Below, one piece after another: positions 7,492-16,191 of a DNA stretch of 64,000 bases (position 1 is its first letter; the number at the start of each line of letters is the position of its first letter). The notes under the pieces were generated by a model. That model made no database searches, was not told the DNA's origin, and saw nothing but the letters and a program-made list of their open reading frames with translations. The stretch is taken from positions 1-64,000 of the forward strand of contig JBQTHE010000009.1 of the NCBI GenBank assembly GCA_052390115.1. The letters are read 5' to 3'. The stretch comes from GCA-003244245 sp052390115 (lineage in GTDB: Bacteria > Actinomycetota > Actinomycetes > Mycobacteriales > Pseudonocardiaceae). A program made the position numbers and the translations under genes.

Positions 7492-9473
7492 GTAACAACC
7501 ACTAGGACCGCGTCGCGCTCGACGGTGCCGCCGGGACGGACGTGCAACTCGGCAACCACGCCGTCGATCGGCGCAGTGAGCACGTGCTCCATCTTCATTG
7601 CCTCGACCACGAGCAGCCGGGCGCCCGCGGTGACCTGCTGGCCCTCGGCGACGTCGACGGCGGTGACGGTGCCGGGCATCGGAGCGAGCACCGGGCCGGC
7701 TCCCGCAACATCGCCGCCAGCCCGTCGCGCGGATTCGAGCGCGCGCAGCGCCCAGCTGTGCCCGTCCCGGCCCAACCACACCGCAGCGCCGTCCCGCGCC
7801 CAGGTGTAGTGGCGGGTGATCCCATCCAGGGTGACGGCCAGGTCCTCGCCGTTCCACCAGGCCGATGCAGAAACCGGTGAGCCATCCCCGACGGCGACCT
7901 CGGCGGTGGCGGCCCGCCCGCGGGTACGAACTTCGACCGGCTCCGGACCTGCCGCCATCCGCCAGCGGGTCCAGGCGGGTTCGCCGACCCGCCAGCCACC
8001 AGGCAGCTCGAACGGGTCCACCACCGGCCCGGTGGGTTCCAGGGCCAGCAGCGCGAGCAATCCGGCCGCGGCGGGCACGTCGTCGGGCAGTTGCTCGGGC
8101 AGTTGCTCGGCCACCCAGCCATCGACGCGGCGCTCGACCAACCCGGTGTCCAGCCGACCGGCGCGCACGTCGGCATCGGCCAGTAGCGCGCGCAGGAATC
8201 CGGTGTTGGTGCCCAGGCCCAGAATGCTGGTTCGGGCCAGCGCGGTATCCAGCCGGCGCAGCGCGGTGTCCCGGTCCGGGCCGTGCGCGATGATCTTGGC
8301 GAGCAGCGGGTCGTAGTCGCTGCCGACGGTGCCGCCCGGCACCAGCCCGGAGTCGACTCGCACCCCATGCGCTGCGGGTTCGCGCAGGTGCAGGACCCGC
8401 CCACCGGTGGGGAGGAAGCCCCGCGACGGGTCTTCGGCATAGATCCGTGCCTGCACGGCATGACCGTCCAGGCGGACGTCCTCCTGGCGCAGCGCCAGCG
8501 GCTGCCCAGCGGCCACCCGAAGCTGCAGCTCGACCAGGTCCAGCCCGGTGACCAGCTCGGTGACCGGATGCTCGACCTGCAGCCGGGTGTTCATCTCCAG
8601 GAAGAAGAACTGATCCGGCGCATCGGCACTGGTAAGGAACTCCACCGTGCCCGCGCCGGTGTACCCGACAGCTCGCGCGACGGACACCGCGGCAGAGCCG
8701 ATCCGGGCCCGGGTGGCGGCGTCCAGCAGCACCGACGGCGCCTCCTCGACGATCTTCTGGTGCCGCCGCTGCAGGCTGCACTCGCGCTCGCCGAGGTGCA
8801 CCGCGCCGCCGTGGGCGTCGGCGAGCACCTGGATCTCGATGTGGCGCGGGGTGGTGACCAGCCGCTCGACGAGCAGCGTGTCGTCGCCGAACGCTGCGCG
8901 GGCCTCCCGGCGGGCGCCCGCGATGGCCCCGGGCAGGTCCGGCGCGCGGTGCACCACGCGCATGCCCTTGCCGCCACCGCCGGCCGACGGTTTGAGCAGC
9001 ACGGGATACCCGATCTCCTCGGCTGCTGCGGCGAGCCCGTCGTCGTTCAGACCGGCACCGTCGCTGCCGGGCACCACCGGGACCCCGGCGGCTGCCACCG
9101 TCTGCTTGGCCCGGATCTTGTCGCCCATCGCCTCAATAGCGCCAGCAGGGGGGCCCACGAACACCACGCCGGCATCCGCGCAGGCCCGGGCGAAGCCGGC
9201 GTTCTCCGAGAGGAATCCGTAACCCGGGTGTACGGCCTGCGCCCCGGTGCGCGCGGTGGCATCCAGGATCCGCTCGATGGACAGGTAGCTGTGAGCCGCC
9301 GGCGCGGGGCCGAGCCGGACGGCGACGTCGGCGTCGCGGACGTGCCGGGCGTCGGCGTCGGCGTCGCTGTAGACGGCCGCAGAGCGGATACCCATCGCGC
9401 GCAGCGTGCGGATCACCCGGACCGCGATCTCGCCGCGGTTGGCCACCAGCACTGTCTCGAACACGCCGATCAC
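7485..9473 (-). CDS. accA1: Acyl-CoA carboxylase alpha subunit (biotin carboxylase + biotin carrier)
   Basis: The 662-residue protein is the biotin-dependent alpha subunit of a 3-methylcrotonyl-CoA-type carboxylase. VLVANRGEIAVRV opens the biotin carboxylase domain, GGGGKGMRVV is the ATP-grasp glycine loop, RLQVEHPVTE is the carboxylase signature, and a C-terminal biotinyl domain carries the lysine in EAMKMEH. It carboxylates biotin with ATP and bicarbonate; the AccD1 subunit then transfers the group to the acyl-CoA. The GTG at 9473 overlaps the accD1 stop by 4 nt (GTGA), showing translational coupling; a GTG three codons later is an alternative start. The stop lies inside a family B repeat arm, so the last residues are repeat-encoded. 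Confidence 0.9.
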   Translation of the reverse strand: MIGVFETVLVANRGEIAVRVIRTLRAMGIRSAAVYSDADADARHVRDADVAVRLGPAPAAHSYLSIERILDATARTGAQAVHPGYGFLSENAGFARACADAGVVFVGPPAGAIEAMGDKIRAKQTVAAAGVPVVPGSDGAGLNDDGLAAAAEEIGYPVLLKPSAGGGGKGMRVVHRAPDLPGAIAGARREARAAFGDDTLLVERLVTTPRHIEIQVLADAHGGAVHLGERECSLQRRHQKIVEEAPSVLLDAATRARIGSAAVSVARAVGYTGAGTVEFLTSADAPDQFFFLEMNTRLQVEHPVTELVTGLDLVELQLRVAAGQPLALRQEDVRLDGHAVQARIYAEDPSRGFLPTGGRVLHLREPAAHGVRVDSGLVPGGTVGSDYDPLLAKIIAHGPDRDTALRRLDTALARTSILGLGTNTGFLRALLADADVRAGRLDTGLVERRVDGWVAEQLPEQLPDDVPAAAGLLALLALEPTGPVVDPFELPGGWRVGEPAWTRWRMAAGPEPVEVRTRGRAATAEVAVGDGSPVSASAWWNGEDLAVTLDGITRHYTWARDGAAVWLGRDGHSWALRALESARRAGGDVAGAGPVLAPMPGTVTAVDVAEGQQVTAGARLLVVEAMKMEHVLTAPIDGVVAELHVRPGGTVERDAVLVVVTP

Positions 9474-11044
9474 ATCCGGAAGACGCCGAAACGGCTGGGT
9501 TGCAGCGGAGCGTTGGCGGCAGCGGACAGCGCAAGCCCGAGCACCATCCGGGTGTCCGCCGGGTCGATCACCCCGTCGTCCCACAGCCGGGCCGTCGAGT
9601 AGTAGGGGTGGCCCTGGTGCTCGTACTGGGCACGTATGCGGTCCTTGAAGGCCACCTCCGGCTCCGAATCGCCTGCACTACGGACAGCGGCGAGCACCGT
9701 GGCGGCCTGCTCCCCGCCCATCACTGAGATCCGCGCATTGGGCCACATGAACAGAAACCGTGGCGAATAGGCCCGGCCGCACATCGAGTAGTTGCCCGCC
9801 CCGAATGAGCCGCCGATGATGACGGTCAGCTTGGGCACCCGGGTGGTCGCCACCGCGGTGACCATTTTAGCGCCGTGCTTGGCGATCCCGCCGGCCTCGT
9901 ACTCCCGTCCCACCATGAAGCCGGAAATATTCTGCAGGAACACCAGCGGAACACCGCGCTGATCGCACAATTCGATGAAATGTGCGCCCTTGAGTGCTGA
10001 CTCGCTGAACAGGATCCCATTGTTGGCCACGATGCCGACCGGATGCCCGTGCAGCCGAGCGAAACCGGTGACCAGGGTGACGCCGTATTCGGCCTTGAAC
10101 TCGTGGAAACGGCTGCCGTCGACGATCCGGGCGATCACCTCGCGGACGTCGTAAGGGGTGCGCGAATCCACCGGCACCACGTCGTACATCCCGTCCAGGG
10201 CGGGTTCTTCGGTGGCGACGGTCTCCCACGGCCGGGACGGGCGAGGCCCTAGGGTCTCGACGATGGCGCGGACGATCCGCAGCGCGTGCGCGTCGTTGTC
10301 GGCGAGGTGGTCGGTGACCCCGGAGATGCGGGAATGCAGGTCCCCGCCACCGAGCTCCTCGGCGCTGATCTCCTCACCGGTGGCCGCCTTCACCAGCGGT
10401 GGGCCGCCGAGGAAGATCGTGCCTTGATCGCGGACGATCACCGCCTCGTCGCTCATCGCTGGCACGTAGGCGCCGCCTGCGGTGCAGGAGCCGAGCACCG
10501 CGGCGATCTGCGGGATGCCCCGTGCGGACATCGTCGCCTGGTTGTAGAAGATCCGGCCGAAATGCTCCCGGTCGGGGAACACTTCGTCCTGCGCGGGCAG
10601 GTAGGCGCCGCCGGAGTCGACCAGGTAGAGGCACGGCAGGTGGTTGTGCAGCGCCACTTCCTGGGCGCGCAGGTGCTTCTTGACCGTCATCGGGTAGTAG
10701 GTGCCGCCCTTGACGGTGGCGTCGTTGGCGACGATCACGCATTCCCGCCCGGCCACCCGCCCGACCCCGGTGATGATCCCTGCGGCCGGGGCCTCGTCTC
10801 CGTACATGCCGTGAGCCGCCAGCGGGGACAGCTCCAGGAACGGCGAGGACGGATCCACCAGCGAGTCGACGCGGTCGCGGGGCAACAGTTTGCCGCGCTC
10901 GACATGGCGTTGCCGAGCTCTCGGCGGTCCGCCCAGCCGGGCTGTCGCGAGCCGCTGGCGTAAGTCGGCAACCATTGCCGCGTGCGCATGGGCGTTCTGC
11001 GCGGCTGGATCTGCGGAGCCCAGGGTGCCGGCCATGACGTCCAT
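9470..11044 (-). CDS. accD1: Acyl-CoA carboxylase beta subunit (carboxyltransferase)
   Basis: This 524-residue carboxyltransferase closely resembles methylcrotonyl-CoA carboxylase beta subunits (AccD1/MccB). Motifs include GGAYLPAQDEVFPDREHFG, GSCTAGGAYVPAMSDE, and the C-terminal GGSFGAGNYSMCGRAY and WPNARISVMGGEQAA. It moves carboxyl from biotin on AccA1 to 3-methylcrotonyl-CoA in leucine catabolism, by analogy with the mycobacterial operon. The ATG at 11044 follows a GGGGAAGGGGG stretch; a second ATG is three codons on. It heads the accD1-accA1-fadE19 operon and is divergent from the TetR gene, with two operator copies between them. Confidence 0.9.
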   Translation of the reverse strand: MDVMAGTLGSADPAAQNAHAHAAMVADLRQRLATARLGGPPRARQRHVERGKLLPRDRVDSLVDPSSPFLELSPLAAHGMYGDEAPAAGIITGVGRVAGRECVIVANDATVKGGTYYPMTVKKHLRAQEVALHNHLPCLYLVDSGGAYLPAQDEVFPDREHFGRIFYNQATMSARGIPQIAAVLGSCTAGGAYVPAMSDEAVIVRDQGTIFLGGPPLVKAATGEEISAEELGGGDLHSRISGVTDHLADNDAHALRIVRAIVETLGPRPSRPWETVATEEPALDGMYDVVPVDSRTPYDVREVIARIVDGSRFHEFKAEYGVTLVTGFARLHGHPVGIVANNGILFSESALKGAHFIELCDQRGVPLVFLQNISGFMVGREYEAGGIAKHGAKMVTAVATTRVPKLTVIIGGSFGAGNYSMCGRAYSPRFLFMWPNARISVMGGEQAATVLAAVRSAGDSEPEVAFKDRIRAQYEHQGHPYYSTARLWDDGVIDPADTRMVLGLALSAAANAPLQPSRFGVFRM

Positions 11045-11068
11045 CGTCGCCCCCTTCCCCAGACCGAG

Positions 11069-11103
11069 GTTAGCGCTCGTTAACTACGTTAGCGCTCATT
11101 AAC
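11069..11103. promoter_or_regulatory. Twin TetR operator candidates
   Basis: Two near-identical 16-mers, GTTAGCGCTCGTTAAC (11069-11084) and GTTAGCGCTCATTAAC (11088-11103), are repeated with a 19-bp period. Each is partly palindromic (GTTA/TTAAC ends). They occupy the short gap between divergent accD1 and the TetR gene, so they are the likely binding sites through which the regulator controls both. This is an inference from placement and symmetry. Confidence 0.7.
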
Positions 11104-11125
11104 TTCGCACGCTAGGGTCTTGCCC

Positions 11126-11758
11126 ATGGCACTGCCTTCCGCTGCGGGTGACACGCCGACGCGGCGGGAGCAGATCATGCAGGTCGCGGCCACGCTGTTC
11201 GCTCGGCACGGGTTCCACGGGGTGAGCATCGCCGAGCTCGGAGCCGCGGTGGGCGTCAGCGGGCCGGCGCTGTACCGGCACTTCCCGGGCAAGGAGGCGC
11301 TGCTCGCCGAGATGCTGGTCGGCATCAGCGAGTACCTGCTCGACGGTGGGCGTGCCCGGGCGGCAAGCACTGACGACCCTCGCCAGGCGCTGACCGAGCT
11401 GGTCGACTTCCATGTGGACTTCGCGCTGCACCATCCCCAGCTGATCACCGTGCAGGACCGCGACCTGGCGAACCTCCCTGCGCAGGTGCAGCACAAGGTG
11501 CGCACTCTGCAACGGGCCTACCTGCAGATCTGGGTGGACACGCTGCGCAAGTTCAGTCCCGAGCTGTCCGCCGAGGCCGCCCGGATCGCCGTCCACGGGG
11601 CCTTCGGGCTGCTCAACTCCACGCCCCACAGCGCCACCAGCGCCGATCCGCAGCAGGTGGCCGCGCTACTTCGCCGGATGGCGATCGCCGGGCTGTCCGA
11701 TCCCGTGCTGTCCTGCGCCGAGCTGTCTTGGTCCGCACCACAAGACGGCCTCCGTTAG
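11126..11758 (+). CDS. TetR family regulator of the leucine/isovalerate operon
   Basis: The 210-residue protein has a typical TetR N-terminal helix-turn-helix: RREQIMQVAATLFARHGF, then SIAELGAAVGVSGPALYRHF, followed by an all-helical ligand-binding region. The ATG at 11126 is preferred over a TTG two codons earlier. There is no strong ribosome binding site, so the message may be leaderless or short-leadered. Divergence from accD1 and the twin operators imply local repression relieved by an acyl-CoA of the pathway. Its stop overlaps the stop of the convergent small gene. Confidence 0.85.
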   Translation: MALPSAAGDTPTRREQIMQVAATLFARHGFHGVSIAELGAAVGVSGPALYRHFPGKEALLAEMLVGISEYLLDGGRARAASTDDPRQALTELVDFHVDFALHHPQLITVQDRDLANLPAQVQHKVRTLQRAYLQIWVDTLRKFSPELSAEAARIAVHGAFGLLNSTPHSATSADPQQVAALLRRMAIAGLSDPVLSCAELSWSAPQDGLR

Positions 11759-11955
11759 GCGACGTCGTGCAGGTGGTTTGGGCCTCCGCCTCTGCCGACG
11801 CCGGTGTCGTGCCACCAGCGGCGCAGGCAGCTGCCGCACTGAACCCAGACCAAGTTGACGTCGGAAGCAAGGAGATACAGCACGACGTTGTTGCTGCAGT
11901 AGCGGCAGGGCAGCCACACGCGGCGGCCGAGGTCTGCTTGAGGGTCGAGCATCAT
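11755..11955 (-). CDS. Small zinc-ribbon-like protein
   Basis: This 66-residue protein carries two CxxC knuckles, CRYC near residue 17 and CGSC near residue 40, spaced as in a small zinc ribbon, with a Trp-rich stretch after the second. The ATG at 11955 overlaps the stop of the upstream small gene by 4 nt (ATGA), which supports it as a real, coupled gene. The stop overlaps that of the TetR gene. Function is unknown. Confidence 0.6.
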   Translation of the reverse strand: MMLDPQADLGRRVWLPCRYCSNNVVLYLLASDVNLVWVQCGSCLRRWWHDTGVGRGGGPNHLHDVA

Positions 11956-12179
11956 CTCATCGCTCCAGGGGTGTCGGGTAGCACACCGTCGGCGATGAGC
12001 AGGTCGTAGGCGGCTTGCTGGTCAGGGTCGAGGTGGGCGTAGAGCATTCGATGGGCTTCGGCTTCGCCGGTGTAGATCTCACTGGGATCCCAGTGCGGGC
12101 CCAGAGCGTCCAGGACGGCGGCGAGGCGTACGCCTTCGTGCATGGTGAGATCGATGGTGAACGGGACGTGGCTGGCCAC
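11952..12179 (-). CDS. Small DUF6400-like protein
   Basis: This 75-residue protein contains FTIDLTMHEGVRLAAVL, then LGPHWDPSEIYTGE and LDPDQQAAYDLLI. From memory this fits the small actinobacterial DUF6400 family, whose function is unknown. The GTG at 12179 has GGAGGTG four bases upstream, which fixes the start; the open frame extends further but is unlikely to be used. It is coupled to the zinc-ribbon gene by a 4-nt overlap. Confidence 0.65.
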   Translation of the reverse strand: MASHVPFTIDLTMHEGVRLAAVLDALGPHWDPSEIYTGEAEAHRMLYAHLDPDQQAAYDLLIADGVLPDTPGAMR

Positions 12180-12423
12180 AGCACACCTCCGTGGGTCCAA
12201 TCGGGTGAAGGATTCTGGTGTCGACACCGAGGTCGCCAACTTGGCCATCCGGGGTGTCACACAGTCAGAGCGACGGGGCTGCCTCGTGCGTACAAACAGG
12301 GTCCGAGAAACCGGAAATTGCCCCAATTTCGCTGAAGTATCGTGACTCGCGTCACGCCCGGATTCCTCCGCGCTGCAAGTGGTCCGGCAGGGGCCGCGCT
12401 ATATCGGATCCGGGCTCTTGAAC

Positions 12424-12759
12424 TCAGGCAGCCGACCGCGCGGTACCGGTCGAGGCTAGCCGGACGATGGTCGTGTCGGCGCGGGTGGTATTGAAGGCGT
12501 AGGTGCCGGCTGCGTGGCTGAGGCATCGTGTGGTGTCGGCAGCGAAGGCCTCGGCCTGCTGCAGGTGCGGTGTCACTGTGCCCCAGGACGCCCAGCTGTC
12601 CCGAGCGGCCGAGGTGAGCTCGCCGAGGTGGCGAGCGATCCGCGCCAGCTCGCAGACCAGCGTCAGGGTCTCCTCGTCAGTGGCGGTCATCGGCAAGGCA
12701 GCCGCGGTGGCCAGCGCCTCCGCTGCCGCTTCAATCCGGGTATTGATCGTGGAATCCAT
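12424..12759 (-). CDS. Hypothetical helical protein
   Basis: The 111-residue protein is alanine/threonine-rich and predicted to be mostly helical, with no motif I recognise. The ATG at 12759 begins MDSTINTRIEAAAEAL. No strong ribosome binding site is seen. Downstream on the same strand lie the DUF6400-like and zinc-ribbon genes. Codon use looks like that of the neighbours, so it is probably real. Confidence 0.5.
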   Translation of the reverse strand: MDSTINTRIEAAAEALATAAALPMTATDEETLTLVCELARIARHLGELTSAARDSWASWGTVTPHLQQAEAFAADTTRCLSHAAGTYAFNTTRADTTIVRLASTGTARSAA

Positions 12760-13045
12760 GACGTATCGCCATCCAAGTTCGGCTCAGGCTGTGCACTACA
12801 CCAGAGGCGGTCTCCCGACCGTCTGATACACCCCGTCACCTAGGAGCATGCCGGTCGTAGTCGTGGTGCTCGTCACAGCAGCCCCTCCCACCCCATTGCA
12901 GCGCCCGCCGGGTAGCTCCTCGACCGACGAGGCCTGTCCGTATCACGGAGCAGAGCCGCTTTCTCCTATATCCGACTGCTGCGCAGCAGCCGCGTGCACG
13001 CTCCCCGGACGTCGGGCCGCGAGCAAGTTTGATGGAGGTGGCCTG

Positions 13046-13264
13046 ATGCGATTCCCGAACCCTGTCGCCGTCGCCTGCCCGACCTGTGGGCAGCCGACTG
13101 CCGTGGCCGAGACCTCCATCGGCGCGGTGCGCGTGCACTGCGGGACCTGGCGCTGGCAGTGCGACTCCGCTGGCACCGGCACCAATCACGGCGAAGGGCA
13201 TGCGGTGGCCCCAAGTGGTGTGACCGCACCGGACGCGGCTAGTACCCAAGAGTTGGCGGCATGA
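13046..13264 (+). CDS. Small zinc-ribbon hypothetical protein
   Basis: This 72-residue protein starts at an ATG preceded by GGAGGTG seven bases upstream. It has CPTC near residue 11 and further cysteines near residues 33 and 40 (VHCGTW, WQCDS), like a small zinc ribbon. No family is recognised. It stands alone, upstream of a family C palindrome that may terminate it. Confidence 0.55.
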   Translation: MRFPNPVAVACPTCGQPTAVAETSIGAVRVHCGTWRWQCDSAGTGTNHGEGHAVAPSGVTAPDAASTQELAA

Positions 13265-13284
13265 GACGCCGCACGAAATCCAGT

Positions 13285-13349
13285 GCCGTGAACTCGACGC
13301 CACCGACATTCTCTGCCCATTCAGACGTCGGTCCTGTCGAGTTCACGGC
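13285..13349. repeat. Palindromic repeat family C, copy 1
   Basis: Arms at 13285-13307 and 13327-13349 are 23-bp inverted repeats with three mismatches, containing CGTGAACTCGACG and CGTCGAGTTCACG-like cores. Copies occur at 17116-17180 and 31046-31109. This one lies between the convergent ends of a zinc-ribbon gene and the ADP-ribosylglycohydrolase gene. Confidence 0.85.
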
Positions 13350-13364
13350 GCCACGATCCTTGCC

Positions 13365-14300
13365 TCATGACTGGGCCGATGCACGCAGGGTCGCGAGCGC
13401 GGATGACGTTTCTGCGATGAGTACCGCGTCGGGCAGCAGAACCGCCGCGTGCCATGGCAGTTCGGTAAGAACGTCCGTGACGGTCAGCCGAGCACCCAGC
13501 AGCCCACCGGTGATCGCCGCGACCGTGTCGGTATCGCCGCCCATCCCGACTGCCTGAAGAAGTCCGTCCCGCAATGACGACGCCCGTAGCGTGCAGGCCA
13601 GGACCGCGGTCACCGTCTCGGCCGGATCGAGGGTGATGCCTTGCGCGGGTGGTTGCCAGGTCGCGGCGGCCAGCGATGCGAGCATGACACCCAGCCGATC
13701 GCCCGCTCCGCAGGCAGATCTCGCCTGAGTCTCTTCGTCGATCGCGACGTCGAGCAGCCTGCCGGATGCACCTTCCAACGTCGACGAGGCGCACGCCGCG
13801 ATCACGCACGCCGCCGCCAGCGCGTCCGGGGCAGGATGGGTGGCCCTGGTCAGCTCGATCGCAAGGCGCCGGCGCCGATCCGGATCGTCTAGCGGGGTGG
13901 CCCAGCCGACCGGCAATGCCCGCATCGGCGCGCCGTTGGTGGTCCCGCCGCTGATCGGGAGCTCACCGGTCGCCTGGAAGTGCTTGATCGCGCGGGTAGT
14001 GGAGGGCCCGAGCCCTCGGATCGATCCAGCCTGAGCGGCCAGCGTCTGCAAGAACACGCGCGCATCTGCGGTGCCGCCGCGGTCGGCGAGGTGCTGGGCG
14101 ACCAGCAATGTCAACGCGGTGTCGTCAGAGGTCGCGCCCCGTTCCCATCCCTCGCGGGCAGGTAACGCCTCGATCTCTGCCGGGCTGACGCCCGCGGGCG
14201 GAAACTGTTCCCACGGTAATCCGAGCGCATCCCCACAGGCATAGGCGGTCACCGCGCCCGCGATCCGGTCCGCCAGCGGGTAAGCGCCCTTGATGTCCAT
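13365..14300 (-). CDS. ADP-ribosylglycohydrolase family protein
   Basis: This 311-residue protein belongs to the DraG/ARH family, which removes ADP-ribose from proteins or related substrates using two metal ions. Key motifs are GDALG near residue 24, TSDDTALTLL near residue 58 (Asp-Asp-Thr metal ligands) and GGDTDTVAAITGGLLG near residue 255. The ATG at 14300 follows AAGGAGGGG; a longer open frame runs upstream across a large palindrome and is rejected. No partner ADP-ribosyltransferase is visible nearby, so the target is unknown. Confidence 0.85.
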   Translation of the reverse strand: MDIKGAYPLADRIAGAVTAYACGDALGLPWEQFPPAGVSPAEIEALPAREGWERGATSDDTALTLLVAQHLADRGGTADARVFLQTLAAQAGSIRGLGPSTTRAIKHFQATGELPISGGTTNGAPMRALPVGWATPLDDPDRRRRLAIELTRATHPAPDALAAACVIAACASSTLEGASGRLLDVAIDEETQARSACGAGDRLGVMLASLAAATWQPPAQGITLDPAETVTAVLACTLRASSLRDGLLQAVGMGGDTDTVAAITGGLLGARLTVTDVLTELPWHAAVLLPDAVLIAETSSALATLRASAQS

Positions 14301-14362
14301 CGCGGCTCCCCTCCTTCTGCGAAGTCTAGTGAGCGTCCCGCAGATCTTCGGGTTGTGATCAA

Positions 14363-14442
14363 CTCTCCGGTTCCCGAGCTCAACAGCAGAGCTGCCCGCC
14401 GTCGGGTGAACAGCTCTGCTGTTGAGCTCGGGAACCGGAGAG
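14363..14442. repeat. Perfect 32-bp inverted repeat
   Basis: Arms 14363-14394 and 14411-14442 are perfect 32-bp reverse complements around a 16-nt loop. It lies in the 212-base gap upstream of the ADP-ribosylglycohydrolase gene and beyond the DUF4145 gene stop. It could be a strong terminator or cruciform, or a one-copy member of another mobile palindrome family. No U-tract follows. Confidence 0.9.
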
Positions 14443-14512
14443 CACCCAAGATCCGGCCACCCGACCCGGTCCATGATCTACGGGCCCGCCCATGAATGGG
14501 CTGGCGATGAGC

Positions 14513-15265
14513 TCAAGCACGTTCAGTTCCTTCGAGTCGAGGCGGGGCCTCGGCGCGTTGGTTCAGATCCCGGCTGAGTTCCTCGACTCGGTTGGACAGC
14601 TCCGACACCAGCCGGTGGAGATCATCCTGGTCCCGGATGGCCGCGAGGATCTCGGCCTGCGCGGCGCGTTGGGCCTGGGCCTCGGCGGCGGTTCGCGAGG
14701 CGTGTTCATCGAGCTGCAGCCGCATCTCGACCAGCTCGGCGCGATAGCTGCCCAACTGGCCGTTCAGCTCGGTCAGTGCGACGGCGTCGGCCTGGTCACG
14801 CGGCGGCTCGGTGGGTCGCGGCGGCTGAGGTGGGACGAAGGGCGGCGCTTCCCGGGATTGGGTCACCGTGCGGTGGAACCAGGCGCCAAGGTCATAGCAG
14901 GTTCGGACTAGCCGCGTCGTGCTGCGCCGCGAAACCTCGTGCACGGCCTTGTTGCCGGCATCGCGGACGGCGTCGAACCACGAGTGCACCCGTTTGTTGA
15001 TCACGCCCTGGTCCAGCAGCACCTTCAGGCGCTTGTGCTGCGTGTCCTTACCGGCCGGGATCCGGATACCGAAGGTGGTGACCAGCGCCGTCACCAGCTG
15101 CTCGGTGAACTGACGGACCTTGATCATCGACGTGTTGGGGTCGGTGAAGACCATCGACTCGGCCGCCGCGCCGTACCCGATCAGCACAGCCTCGTGTGCC
15201 AGCAGGAACCCGAAGTTCGGCGAGCGCTGGGCCAACTCCTCCAGCCGCGGATCGACCGTCACCAC
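14513..15265 (-). CDS. Stand-alone DUF4145 protein with coiled coil (truncated HsdR-like N-terminus)
   Basis: The first ~140 of 250 residues match the DUF4145-type N-terminal part of DEAD/DEAH helicases and type I restriction R subunits. Recognisable stretches are NFGFLLAHEAVLIGYGAAAE, IKVRQFTEQLVTALV and DAVRDAGNKAVHE. A Pro-rich linker follows, then a coiled coil of ~90 residues. The helicase motor normally found after DUF4145 is absent, and no motor gene lies next to it. It may be a remnant or an independent small protein. The GTG start is at 15265. Function unknown. Confidence 0.65.
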   Translation of the reverse strand: MVTVDPRLEELAQRSPNFGFLLAHEAVLIGYGAAAESMVFTDPNTSMIKVRQFTEQLVTALVTTFGIRIPAGKDTQHKRLKVLLDQGVINKRVHSWFDAVRDAGNKAVHEVSRRSTTRLVRTCYDLGAWFHRTVTQSREAPPFVPPQPPRPTEPPRDQADAVALTELNGQLGSYRAELVEMRLQLDEHASRTAAEAQAQRAAQAEILAAIRDQDDLHRLVSELSNRVEELSRDLNQRAEAPPRLEGTERA

Positions 15266-15454
15266 TCACCGTCCGTCCCAGGCACGAGCCGTGACGTTAA
15301 CATCATGTAGCTCTCACCTACGTCACTCGTCGCGGCACGGTGCTTCCGCTCCTCTATCGCAGAGGGCACGGTCCTCGTTGCCGAGGGCCGCTGTGTCAAA
15401 GTCCGGCCCGCCGTTCGACGTTGATCGATGGATGCGCGTGCGAGGATCTCCTCC

Positions 15455-15844
15455 ATGAGCGCCCGCCGACCCATTGCAGCCGCTGGGCTGGTCGCCCTGC
15501 TCACCAGCACCGGGGTACTGCACTTCGCGGTGCCCGCGCAGTTCGACGCGATCGTCCCCGAGCAGCTGCCCGGCAGCGCCCGCACCTGGACCCACCTCTC
15601 CGGGGCGGCCGAGCTGGTGGTCGCGGCACTGATCGCGGTACCCCGCACCCGGCGGCTCGGTGGGCTGCTCGCCGCGCTGCTGTTCGTCGCGGTGTTCCCG
15701 GCCAACGTGAAGATGGCGATCGACTGGTCGGACCGGCCGGACTGGATGCGTGCGCTGGCCTACGCGCGGCTGCCGCTACAGATCCCTCTAATCCTGTGGG
15801 CACTCCTCATCTACCGCCGCGCCGCCGTCAAACCCAACCCGTAA
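15455..15844 (+). CDS. DoxX-like small membrane protein
   Basis: This 129-residue protein has about four hydrophobic segments and the DoxX-like layout: FAVPAQFDAIVPEQLPG after helix 1 and PANVKMAIDW before the last helix. The ATG at 15455 (MSARRPIAAAG) is preferred; an ATG nine codons upstream is possible. DoxX proteins are membrane proteins with roles in oxidative stress or lipid metabolism, poorly defined. The stop is three bases before a long hairpin. Confidence 0.7.
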   Translation: MSARRPIAAAGLVALLTSTGVLHFAVPAQFDAIVPEQLPGSARTWTHLSGAAELVVAALIAVPRTRRLGGLLAALLFVAVFPANVKMAIDWSDRPDWMRALAYARLPLQIPLILWALLIYRRAAVKPNP

Positions 15845-15846
15845 CA

Positions 15847-15912
15847 CCGCATTCAGCGGGCTTGGCGGGGTAACGGACCCGCCGATAACCACGATAAGCC
15901 GGCTGAATGCGG
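15847..15912. terminator. Long hairpin downstream of the DoxX gene
   Basis: Arms 15847-15863 and 15896-15912 (17 bp, one mismatch) enclose a second GC-rich hairpin, GGCGGG/CCCGCC. It starts two bases after the DoxX stop and has no U-tract, as is common for actinobacterial terminators. It may also belong to another palindrome family. Confidence 0.5.
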
Positions 15913-16191
15913 GGCGGCGCTCCGGTCGTGGCCGCTCGTCGTCAGCCAGCTCGGGAGCGGGGGGTTGGGCGGGTCGGTCTTGACCGCTTGTCGCGCCAGT
16001 TGTCGCGCCCGGCGCAAGAGACACGCCTGCCCGTTTGCGGGGTTTGCCGCCGCCGTGGCCTTACCGTTACTTTCCGTCGGTCGCAGATCACGATCTGGCT
16101 GCAAGTCGGTGCCCTTCCCCGCGCCCCCGAGCTGGGATGGCAGCTATCCCGGCCCGCGCACCCAGGTCCCCGCCGTGAAAGGGACCCACAG

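Noticed and set aside
14301..14474. Longer N-terminus for the ADP-ribosylglycohydrolase
   Set aside because: It would translate the 32-bp palindrome; the ATG at 14300 has AAGGAGGGG.
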